The notes beneath the pieces are model-generated. The model searched no databases. It worked only from the letters and a program-made list of their open reading frames with translations, and was not told the DNA's origin. A DNA stretch of 15,396 nt. It comes from Methanobrevibacter sp. Its GTDB lineage: Archaea; Methanobacteriota; Methanobacteria; Methanobacteriales; Methanobacteriaceae. The position numbers and the translations under genes were made by a program. This document shows, piece by piece, positions 1 through 6,944 of this stretch; the first letter of the stretch is position 1; each line of letters begins with the position of its first letter. The DNA is taken from NCBI RefSeq assembly GCF_015062985.1, contig NZ_SUTI01000022.1:5690-21085 (forward strand), given 5' to 3'.

Positions 1-77
1 GTTTGGTGATGGATACGTCGCAGACAACTGTCAATTCATAAACAACACTGCAGTCACTGGTGGTGCAACCTACCAAA
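1..77 (+). repeat. Direct repeat copy A inside adhesin gene (partner at 1081-1157)
   Basis: Bases 1-77 are identical to 1081-1157. Diverged similarity continues to about base 150. The spacing is exactly 1080 bp, or 360 codons, so the reading frame is kept. This is the tail end of each beta-helix module. The repeat may continue left beyond the window. Confidence 0.95.
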
Positions 78-2143
78 CAACTGCTAATAACTGTAACTTC
101 ACAGGAAACACAGCGACAGAAAATGGAGGGGCAATGTACGAAGGTATTACAAGCAATTCTAATTTCGCACGGAACCATGCAGATAAAGATGCAGGTGCTG
201 CTTATAATATTTTAGCAGTTAATTGTTTATTTAATTATAATTCTGCTGAGAATGGTGGGGCAATTAGTGGTGGCAGAGTAACAAATTGTACTTTTTACAA
301 CAACAATGCAACAAATTATGGTGGGGCTGTATACAGTGCTAAAATCTCATATGGCTCAAAATTTAATAATAATTATGCACATAATGGAACGGATAAAGAT
401 AATGTAACATGGTTTGACCCTGATAACCTAAAATCATTCTTCGATTTAAATGAATTAATAAACAACAACACACTAACAGACATATTCTTAAACAACAATT
501 ACACTTTTAATTTGGGTTCTGATGCCCGTTTTATAGATGGAATTGTTATTGATCGTGCTGTGACTGTTCATGGTAATGGTTTTACTATTAGTGGTGATAA
601 TGCTGCTAGGATTTTTTCTGTAACTAATAGTAATGTTGTTTTTAGGGATATTGTTTTTGTTAATGGTAAATCCAGTGGGGGTGGTGGTGCTATTAATGGT
701 CAATGTATGGCTATAAATTGTACTTTCAATTCCAACTTTGGAGAGTCTGGTGGGGCAATGGCGTATGGTTCTGCAAGAGATTGTACTTTCAATTCAAATT
801 CGGCAGGTTTGTATGGAGGTGCTATTGTTCAGTGTCAGGCTGAAAATTGTATTTTCAACTTTAATGATGCAAGTGCTGGTGGGGCAATGGCGTATGGTTC
901 TGCTATACATTGTACTTTCAACTCTAACAGGGGATATGATGGAGGTGCCATATATGAGGGTTCTGCTATAAATTGTACTTTTAATTCCAACTTTGGATAC
1001 TATGGTGGTGTCATGCATGATTCTTCTGCTATAAATTGTACTTTTAAAAATAATGAAGCATATTATTCAGGTGGAGCAATGTTTGGTGATGGATACGTCG
1101 CAGACAACTGTCAATTCATAAACAACACTGCAGTCACTGGTGGTGCAACCTACCAAATAACAGCAAACAACTGTAACTTCACAGAAAACACAGCAACTGA
1201 ATATGGTGGAGCAATGTATAAAGGAACTGCCGCTAATTGTTTTTTCAATTACAACAAAGCAGGAATCAGTGGTGATGACACTTACAATATAACTGTTCCT
1301 AAACCAATCTTTAGTGTTTCCGATTACTCATCCACATACAACTCTGGTGATAAACTGTTATTCAATTTCACAACTGCTTCAGGATTGCCAATCAACAATG
1401 CAAACATTACAATCAGAGTATACAAAAACAATGCTCTTGTTGGCACTTACTATGCATTAAGCGGTGAAGGTTGGGTTGTCAGTGTCAGTGCAGGATCATA
1501 TTTTGCAGTTTGTAGTGTTGAAAACCAGGCATATGATGTTGAGCCTGCTAATGCCGCTTTAACTGTCAGCAAGGATACTACCAAATTGACTGCTTCAGCA
1601 GTTACTACTGTCTACAATGGTGGTAAATATTTGGTTGCAACCTTAAAAGATAGTTTTGGAAGACCAATTAAAGGTGTTAAAATCACTATCAAGCTTTCAA
1701 ATGGTAAAACTTCAACTCCATCCACTGATAAGAATGGGCAGGTTAAGTTTTCAACCAACGGTTTGGCTCCTAAAAAATCATACACCGCAACAATAACATT
1801 TGCAGGAAACGGCAACTATATCAAATCTACAAAGTCAGTCAAAGTTACAGTTAAAAAGGCAACTCCAAAAATGACCGCTAAAGCAAAAACATTCATGAAA
1901 TCAGTTAAAACCAAAAAGTACACTGTAACCTTAAAGACCAACCAGAACAAGGTTATGAAAAACACTAAAGTTACCTTGAAGGTTAACGGTAAGACCTACT
2001 CTGCTAAGACTAACAGCAAAGGTGTAGCTACATTTAAACTTATCAAATTGACCAAAAAAGGTAAGTTTACAGCTGTTGTCAAGTATGCTGGCAGCAAATA
2101 CTACAATGCAAAAACAGTGAAACCAAAAATTACCGTCAAGTAG
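2..2143 (+). CDS. Adhesin-like surface protein, beta-helix plus Ig-like repeats (5' end outside window)
   Basis: The frame is open from base 2, so the gene starts upstream and 713 C-terminal residues are visible; the ATG at 134 is internal. Residues 1 to about 135 are the end of one beta-helix, built of short turns with NCxF and GGA motifs as in polymorphic outer-membrane/adhesin-like proteins. At about residue 140 a new module begins (FFDLNELINNNTLTDIFLNN, then a hydrophobic V-D-R-A-V-T-V-H-G-N-G-F-T-I type cap), which normally opens such a domain, and a second beta-helix runs to about 430. Three Ig-like domains follow, starting near 433, 527 and 621; the last two are Lys-rich and end in ITVK. 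There is no C-terminal membrane helix, so attachment may be by basic-domain binding to pseudomurein (inference). The role is likely cell-surface adhesion. Family known from Methanobrevibacter genomes; specific ligand unknown. Codon choice changes abruptly along the gene, suggesting mosaic origin. Confidence 0.88.
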   Translation, partial: FGDGYVADNCQFINNTAVTGGATYQTTANNCNFTGNTATENGGAMYEGITSNSNFARNHADKDAGAAYNILAVNCLFNYNSAENGGAISGGRVTNCTFYNNNATNYGGAVYSAKISYGSKFNNNYAHNGTDKDNVTWFDPDNLKSFFDLNELINNNTLTDIFLNNNYTFNLGSDARFIDGIVIDRAVTVHGNGFTISGDNAARIFSVTNSNVVFRDIVFVNGKSSGGGGAINGQCMAINCTFNSNFGESGGAMAYGSARDCTFNSNSAGLYGGAIVQCQAENCIFNFNDASAGGAMAYGSAIHCTFNSNRGYDGGAIYEGSAINCTFNSNFGYYGGVMHDSSAINCTFKNNEAYYSGGAMFGDGYVADNCQFINNTAVTGGATYQITANNCNFTENTATEYGGAMYKGTAANCFFNYNKAGISGDDTYNITVPKPIFSVSDYSSTYNSGDKLLFNFTTASGLPINNANITIRVYKNNALVGTYYALSGEGWVVSVSAGSYFAVCSVENQAYDVEPANAALTVSKDTTKLTASAVTTVYNGGKYLVATLKDSFGRPIKGVKITIKLSNGKTSTPSTDKNGQVKFSTNGLAPKKSYTATITFAGNGNYIKSTKSVKVTVKKATPKMTAKAKTFMKSVKTKKYTVTLKTNQNKVMKNTKVTLKVNGKTYSAKTNSKGVATFKLIKLTKKGKFTAVVKYAGSKYYNAKTVKPKITVK
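747..903 (+). repeat. Short in-frame repeats within second beta-helix
   Basis: A 28-bp block containing GGTGGGGCAATGGCGTATGG is identical at 747-774 and 876-903, 129 bp (43 codons) apart. A related block around TTCCAACTTTGGA recurs near 727 and 985, and TCTGCTATAAATTGTACTTT recurs at 962 and 1025, 63 bp apart. All spacings are multiples of three, so beta-helix turns appear to be copied as DNA units. Confidence 0.85.
1081..1157 (+). repeat. Direct repeat copy B inside adhesin gene (partner at 1-77)
   Basis: This is the second copy of the 77-bp identical repeat, in the same frame and encoding FGDGYVADNCQFINN onward. Identity at third codon positions points to recent duplication or gene conversion rather than protein-level constraint. 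Confidence 0.95.
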
Positions 2144-2180
2144 GTGCGTCTGCATCTACACCTATTTTTTTATTTTTTTC
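2141..2180 (+). terminator. Hairpin plus T-tract terminator of first adhesin
   Basis: TAGGTG (2141-2146) pairs with CACCTA (2159-2164) around a 12-nt loop, followed directly by two T runs. The stem begins with the TAG stop codon itself. T-tracts terminate archaeal RNA polymerase; the hairpin is an added feature here. Confidence 0.75.
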
Positions 2181-2347
2181 GTATACATTCATCATCTGGA
2201 ATATGTCTATTTTTATAAGCTATCATGTTTGCTTGCAGATATACTTAATTATTTTCATAGTTATTTGCATATCTACTAATTTAATAAACCCTCAATTAAG
2301 AATTCAAATACTTACTCACGACCCAAATATTAATATCTAAGTGGTAC

Positions 2348-2387
2348 ATAAATATAATATCATATTATAAAAAAATGGGGATAAAAA
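2348..2387 (+). promoter_or_regulatory. Promoter and ribosome binding site of second adhesin
   Basis: An archaeal TATA-like ATAAATAT lies at 2348-2355, about 35 bp before the ATG at 2388. A perfect 17-bp palindrome (TATAATAT-C-ATATTATA, 2353-2369) overlaps it. GGGGAT (2377-2382) is a Shine-Dalgarno-like stretch 7 nt before ATG 2388. The rest of the 244-bp spacer (2144-2387) shows no gene. Confidence 0.5.
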
Positions 2388-2407
2388 ATGTTTAATAAAA
2401 GATAATT
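2388..2407 (+). other. Out-of-frame true start of second adhesin (single-base shift)
   Basis: ATG 2388, well placed behind the GGGGAT element, reads M-F-N-K-R and stops at TAA 2403. One extra A in the run at 2397-2400 would instead give MFNKKIILILTIFIVSLF, a classic lysine-plus-hydrophobic archaeal signal peptide that joins exactly the frame of the downstream gene. This implies a one-base deletion, either real or a sequencing error. Confidence 0.75.
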
Positions 2408-4543
2408 TTGATACTAACAATATTCATTGTTTCATTATTCGCTATTTCGGCAGTAAGTGCGGAAGATAATGCTACAAGTGATGCTGCGATTATGGAAACA
2501 ACCATTGATGATGATACAAGTGTTGATGAAATATCTGATAATGAGATTTTAGAAAATGCAAATGATTGCGGAACTTTTAATGAATTGTCCGACATGATAA
2601 ATAATACTCATGAGGACAATACCATCTGCTTGGAAAAGGATTATCAAATTAATCAAAATAACACACTTTCAATCTATAAGCCTCTAACAATTGACGGTAA
2701 GGGCCATACAATTTCTACAGCCAATCCTGATGTGCATTTTTCTATAAATAGTAAAAATGTTGCTTTTAAAAATATAATCTTTAATGGAAATCTATATCTG
2801 TACAGTTGTTCAGGTAGTCTCGTCAACTGCAGTTTTGTAAATGTTACTGGTGGAGGCATGACTGCAGCGACATTGGATGATTTAAATATTACTAAAAATG
2901 AAAGCGCTTCATACGATAGAATCGAGGAAGCACCGGAGTACATTATATGGCAGTGGTATAGTTATAACATAATTTTAGATTGTTGGAATTCTGATGTTGT
3001 CAATTGCAGTTTCGCAAATATTTCCATTGTACAGTCTATGGGAAAAGAAGACTATTACTCTGCTAGGAAAACTATAATTTTGCATTCAGAAGGCAATAAT
3101 GTCGTTGACTGCAGTTTTATAAACATTTCTGCTGAAAATAATTTGAACCCATACTTATTATATTCCTATGAAACTAATGTGATTAATTGTAGTTTTTTAA
3201 ATATTTCCAATTGTTTAGGTATTAATGCTAATAAGGTTATCGGTTCTAATTTTTCAGACGTTTCAGGAGGGAGTATTGTTTCATCACATGGTTCGGTAGT
3301 TAATTGCAGCTTTAATAATATTATATCTGCTAACATTATTCCTGGTGTTGGCAATTTAACCGATTGCATTTTTACAAATATTCGCCAGGGATACCTGATT
3401 AAGGGATATTATATTGGAATAGATTACCCGAATTCAAGAATAGTCAATTGTCTATTTGAAAATATTACCGATTCTGGAATGGACTTTTTCAGTTGTTATG
3501 ATGTTGATTTTATTAACTGTAGTTTTATAAATTTATTGTATGGCGATTATTTTATATCTGAACGATGGGCTGAATGGCTAAAAGTAGAGTCTGAAAAGAT
3601 AAATAATGATTTAATTAATTGCAGATTTGTAAATATTTCAATATATGGAACAATACCTTTCATTTCAAAGTTTTCTAATACATTAAGTAAAATTGTTAAT
3701 TGTGAGTTTATTAATATTAATTTTTTTGATCTCAGCCGGCCTGCAATGAGGTTTTCTGATGAGGATTTGGATTATGCAGAAACATGTAAATTGGATGATG
3801 GCCTCGTAAAACAGTTTTTAAATTATTCTGGTGAGTGGAATTCTGAATGGAATTGGGATTATCTAAAAACCTATAAATTGAAAGACCACAGCATAAAATA
3901 TGGATTAATGAAGATTGGATATGGCAACGAACCAACGTCCGTATGTCAAAACTGTAATTTTATTAATGGAACATTTTCTACATTGGTGGCACCAATCTCT
4001 GAAATCATAGCATCCAATCAGGTTGTCACCTATTCAGACGGTTCCTATTTTTATGTATCGGTTAGGGATATCTATAATCTGGATGGATTTGGCAATAAAG
4101 TTACATTTAAAGTTTCAAATAAACAATTTACTTCGATTGTTAATATTGAATATGCGGAATTTAAAATTGATCTGGCGCCTGGAAAATATAAGGTAACTGT
4201 TAAAGGGGGCAATATTACAAAATCAGCAATGTTGACAGTAAAACATATTGTAAGTTTAAAAACAGTAACTGTCAAAAAATCAGCCAAAAAACTTACCTTA
4301 CAAGCAACATTAAGTAAAATCAATGGTAAATACCTTAAAAACAAAAAGGTCACCTTCAAGTTCAACGGCAAGAAGTACACTGCAAAAACCAACAACAAAG
4401 GTGTTGCAAAGCTTACCATTAAAAACGCCAAATCAGGTAAGAATACTTACAACTTTGCTAAACTCAAAGTTGGCAAAAAGATAATTTACCAAGCAACCTA
4501 TCTGAAAGATACTGTTAAGAAAACTGTAAAAATCAAAAAGTAA
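2408..4543 (+). CDS. Adhesin-like beta-helix surface protein, start frameshifted
   Basis: The in-frame part begins at TTG 2408, which has no ribosome binding site and yields a signal peptide without its positive N-terminus (ILTIFIVSLFAISAVSAED). The original start is probably ATG 2388 in another frame. Counting from 2408 (711 residues): signal core 1-18, acidic spacer to about 50, beta-helix opening cap about 55-120 (FNELSDMINN, then LTIDGKGHTIS), then many turns with NCSFxNIS motifs to about 520. An Ig-like domain lies at about 528-612 and a Lys-rich Ig-like tail at about 614-711, ending KTVKIKK. Compared with the upstream adhesin, turns carry NCSF rather than GGA motifs and are longer and more irregular. 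The likely role is surface attachment. If the frameshift is real, the protein would be poorly translated or not secreted, making this a recent pseudogene. Confidence 0.85.
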   Translation: MILTIFIVSLFAISAVSAEDNATSDAAIMETTIDDDTSVDEISDNEILENANDCGTFNELSDMINNTHEDNTICLEKDYQINQNNTLSIYKPLTIDGKGHTISTANPDVHFSINSKNVAFKNIIFNGNLYLYSCSGSLVNCSFVNVTGGGMTAATLDDLNITKNESASYDRIEEAPEYIIWQWYSYNIILDCWNSDVVNCSFANISIVQSMGKEDYYSARKTIILHSEGNNVVDCSFINISAENNLNPYLLYSYETNVINCSFLNISNCLGINANKVIGSNFSDVSGGSIVSSHGSVVNCSFNNIISANIIPGVGNLTDCIFTNIRQGYLIKGYYIGIDYPNSRIVNCLFENITDSGMDFFSCYDVDFINCSFINLLYGDYFISERWAEWLKVESEKINNDLINCRFVNISIYGTIPFISKFSNTLSKIVNCEFININFFDLSRPAMRFSDEDLDYAETCKLDDGLVKQFLNYSGEWNSEWNWDYLKTYKLKDHSIKYGLMKIGYGNEPTSVCQNCNFINGTFSTLVAPISEIIASNQVVTYSDGSYFYVSVRDIYNLDGFGNKVTFKVSNKQFTSIVNIEYAEFKIDLAPGKYKVTVKGGNITKSAMLTVKHIVSLKTVTVKKSAKKLTLQATLSKINGKYLKNKKVTFKFNGKKYTAKTNNKGVAKLTIKNAKSGKNTYNFAKLKVGKKIIYQATYLKDTVKKTVKIKK

Positions 4544-4575
4544 TTGCTTCGGCAGTTACTTTTTTTTCTTTTTTT
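4539..4575 (+). terminator. UUCG-tetraloop terminator of second adhesin
   Basis: AGTAATTGC (4539-4547) pairs with GCAGTTACT (4552-4560) over nine pairs, including one G-T wobble, closed by a C(TTCG)G loop, the very stable tetraloop. Two T runs follow. The TAA stop (4541-4543) lies inside the stem. Confidence 0.85.
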
Positions 4576-5176
4576 ACTAAAATATTTCCTATATAAATAA
4601 TGCTCGGGACTTATTGTATTTTGAGCATTTGTTGTTTTGATCTTATTTTCACGCATTGATTCCTTCAATATTTCAATGCTTCTTTGGCAGATCAATCGTT
4701 ATAACTAATCCAGTATATACGGGGTAGCATAAATCCAATATTTTTGAATTTTATATATGTGTTTTTACAGATATGATTATTGTAGTTCGTATTTTTGAGT
4801 GGATATGAATTACGTATTAGCATAGAATCACTGCGTTTGCGGTGATTCCTTCTTTTAATTTTATACAAAAAATTGGGGCATGATTTATATACTTTGTCAG
4901 GCACATATACTTATGTACATTATTCCACCAAAGGATAATTTTTAGATTTTTTGGAATGGGGCTCTTCTGGAGCTCCTTAAAATATGTTATTATCTCATTT
5001 TGCTGATTATCAATATTGGCGTCTATAGATTGCATCCAATGTCCACTTATTTTCCTCAAATGTCAGTTGATATTTATGATACTTCCTATTCTAGAATGCA
5101 TCTGCTTGCCCAAGCAGCTAAAAATATCGTACTGCTTTGGCCGGAGCGATTGAATCTGCAAGTTCGTGTAGATAAA
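4576..5176. other. Gene-poor stretch with three hairpins and an orphan reading frame
   Basis: I recognise no gene here. Three compact hairpins are visible. The first is GAATCACTGC/GCGGTGATTC at 4825-4848 with a GTTT loop, followed by T-rich DNA. The second is GGGGCTC/GAGCTCC at 4958-4976 with one wobble. The third is CTGCTTG-CC-CAAGCAG at 5102-5117. A plus-strand frame open from about 4946 to 5194 encodes a peptide with SRMHLLAQAAKNIVLLWPER, of no family known to me, with only TTG or internal ATG starts and no good ribosome binding site. Minus-strand frames of 65-80 codons overlap the same DNA and look like chance. It could be a decayed gene or mobile element, or it could hold an unannotated RNA. 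Confidence 0.45.
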
Positions 5177-5221
5177 CTTAAATATAATATGTGAGTTATT
5201 AAATACAAAAGGGGTTTTACT
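5177..5221 (+). promoter_or_regulatory. Promoter and ribosome binding site of winged-helix gene
   Basis: CTTAAATATAA (5177-5187) is a good archaeal TATA box, 40 bp before the ATG. GGGG (5211-5214), 7 nt before ATG 5222, is the only Shine-Dalgarno-like element. The implied 5' leader is only about 12-15 nt. Confidence 0.6.
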
Positions 5222-5473
5222 ATGGATGAGGAGATAATTGAATTTGTAAAAAGGTCACAATACAGACAACGAGTTTTAATTTCATTAGATGGAAATGTGC
5301 TCATGCCGAAAGAAATAGCAAAACGTAGTGATATTAAAACTAACCATGTAAGTAAAGTATTATTAGAATTAAAAAATAAAGGATTAGTGGAGCTAATAAA
5401 TCCTGAAGCTAGAAAAGGTAGATTATATAGATTAACTGATCATGGTAAGGACATAGTTAAAAATATGGAATGA
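5222..5473 (+). CDS. Small winged-helix DNA-binding protein
   Basis: This 83-residue protein is a single winged helix-turn-helix. Residues 29-53 (MPKEIAKRSDIKTNHVSKVL) form the helix-turn-helix with the recognition helix around NHVSKVLLELKNKGL. Residues 55-71 form the wing, with basic KGRLYRLT, and a short helix ends the chain. It resembles the compact MarR/ArsR-like regulators common in methanogens, which act as dimers on operators. No ligand or metal-binding residues stand out. It has its own promoter and points toward the restriction cluster, ending three bases from the end of the GIY-YIG gene, so it may regulate that cluster or simply adjoin it. The target is unknown. Confidence 0.85.
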   Translation: MDEEIIEFVKRSQYRQRVLISLDGNVLMPKEIAKRSDIKTNHVSKVLLELKNKGLVELINPEARKGRLYRLTDHGKDIVKNME

Positions 5474-5476
5474 TAA

Positions 5477-6904
5477 TTATTTATTACTTGCATAACATCC
5501 AAAACATAATATTCCAATAAATATAACTGATGCTATAGAACTGATAGGGCCTTCAATATCTGAATATATAATACCAAGAGATATAATGAAAAGTATGATT
5601 ATTATTGCTAGAACGACTGCTGCCCAATCATCATTTCCACTATCTTTTGAAGATTTATTTTTATGTTCAATATTGTTGTTGTCTGTTTTTTCTCCACAGT
5701 TGCTACAATAATCATCATTTAAACTAATTTTATGCCCACAATTAGTGCAGTATCTTACACTTTCATAAGTGTGGGGCGAATTTGAAGATTTAATATTCTT
5801 GGTGAGTTCTGGTTTGTTAATAGTACTTTTATCATTAGGTGATTCTTTTTCGATATATACTTTATTATTCCAATAACTGTAATAATTCACAATTTTAGTT
5901 GTTGATTTATTTTGAGAATGTTTACTATCTGATTCTACATTTTGCTTTGAATCATCACTATTTGATGAAGGAATGTTATATGATTTTTGAGTATGTATAT
6001 CAACAGCATATTTATTATATGTTTGAATTGAAGGATTATTGTGTTTGTAAAGTTCCTCCATAGCGTTTTCCCATTGATTATTTTTATTTAAGTATTTTTT
6101 AATAAGGGGATTGGCTTTTTTAACGGTAGTAACATTACTAATATCTATGCCATATTTATCTGATAAAAAATCACAATCTGCTTTAGTTAAATAATTATTT
6201 TTCCGAGTACAGAATTTTTCAAAATCCTCTTTAATAAATTCTTGTTCATTGGTAATAATTGAGTTGGAATTTGGGTCATTATTACAATAAGGACAAACAG
6301 TCAGCCCCACATTATATTGTTTATTGCAATATCTGCAGGTTTTTAAAAATATTGTTTTTTGATTAACATAACTTTTGGAAGTATTGAGGTTATATGAAGT
6401 GGATTTCTTTTTTGATTCGAAATTAACTTTGTTCAATGAACATGAAAATGTACAATCAGGATAGTTACTGCAACCAGCAAACTTTCCATATTCTCCTTGT
6501 CGTTTGACAAGTTTTCTTCCACATTCGGGGCAAGCATTTAATTTAGTTACTGGTTTATATTTATGAAAAGGTAATCTATCCCCACCATATTCATATCTGC
6601 CTTTATATTTATCATATTCACCACCAGGAGTTTGATTGTATCCTTCATAGAAGCTATTGAATTTTTCTATATAATAAATTTCACGTTTTTCTAAATCTGC
6701 ACGTGTAGCATTAGGCATTTTCTCTAATACTTCAAAAGTAAAAGTATCTCCACGATCATGGTCTTCTTGTAGGCCACGATTATGATGTGTCCCTAAAGTG
6801 AGCTCTTTATGATGTTTACCTCTTCTAGCGTAAACATTGAAAGACTGCCCAACATAAACTTCTCCAGTCCTATTATTTATAAATCTATAAATTCCCGCTG
6901 TCAT
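5477..6904 (-). CDS. GIY-YIG nuclease domain protein with three zinc modules and membrane anchor
   Basis: This 475-residue multi-domain protein opens with a GIY-YIG nuclease domain at 1-95: GIY at 4-6, YVG at 17-19, Arg27, His31, His40, Glu75, Asn90. From memory these match the numbering of the active-site residues of I-TevI, so the domain looks catalytically intact. A C4 zinc finger of the topoisomerase I C-terminal type follows (CPEC 125-128, C145, C151). A CxxC pair lies at 200-203 and 214-217, and a zinc ribbon at 386-389 and 400-403. Between them is a charged, Asn/Ser-rich stretch of no known family. Two hydrophobic helices (about 428-446 and 455-471) end the protein, suggesting a nuclease held at the membrane. 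It is last in the Type I restriction cluster, 37 bp after the DUF1802 gene. The ATG at 6904 gives the domain its usual N-terminus; its ribosome binding site is weak. Invasive-DNA cleavage is an inference. Confidence 0.85.
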   Translation of the reverse strand: MTAGIYRFINNRTGEVYVGQSFNVYARRGKHHKELTLGTHHNRGLQEDHDRGDTFTFEVLEKMPNATRADLEKREIYYIEKFNSFYEGYNQTPGGEYDKYKGRYEYGGDRLPFHKYKPVTKLNACPECGRKLVKRQGEYGKFAGCSNYPDCTFSCSLNKVNFESKKKSTSYNLNTSKSYVNQKTIFLKTCRYCNKQYNVGLTVCPYCNNDPNSNSIITNEQEFIKEDFEKFCTRKNNYLTKADCDFLSDKYGIDISNVTTVKKANPLIKKYLNKNNQWENAMEELYKHNNPSIQTYNKYAVDIHTQKSYNIPSSNSDDSKQNVESDSKHSQNKSTTKIVNYYSYWNNKVYIEKESPNDKSTINKPELTKNIKSSNSPHTYESVRYCTNCGHKISLNDDYCSNCGEKTDNNNIEHKNKSSKDSGNDDWAAVVLAIIIILFIISLGIIYSDIEGPISSIASVIFIGILCFGCYASNK

Positions 6905-6929
6905 AAATCCAGTAATAATAAATTGAAAT

Positions 6930-6944
6930 ATTTCTTTTATATTA
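6930..6944 (-). promoter_or_regulatory. Possible internal promoter for the GIY-YIG gene
   Basis: On the minus strand AATAATATAAAAG lies about 28-40 bp before ATG 6904, overlapping the DUF1802 stop. The position suits an archaeal TATA box, so the gene may be transcribed separately as well as from the hsd operon. This AT-rich match is weak on its own. Confidence 0.35.

Noticed and set aside
134..136. ATG at 134 as the start of the first adhesin
   Set aside because: The same frame is open to base 2 with typical beta-helix sequence and a repeat of the region at 1081; the gene clearly begins outside the window.
1..1300. CRISPR-like array from regular short repeats
   Set aside because: Repeats are in-frame, of uneven length and spacing, and encode beta-helix turns; there are no cas genes.
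2394..2400. Slippage-driven phase variation at the adhesin start
   Set aside because: The A run at the shift is only 4-5 bases, short for regular slippage; a fixed deletion or sequence error is more likely, so phase variation is only mentioned as an option.
4817..5059. Minus-strand 80-codon frame in the gene-poor region
   Set aside because: It has no recognisable family and no good ribosome binding site, its composition follows the AT-rich background, and it overlaps the hairpins.
5102..5170. tRNA-like segment around AAGTTCGTGT
   Set aside because: Apart from a GTTCG string and one hairpin, no cloverleaf with acceptor and anticodon arms can be drawn.
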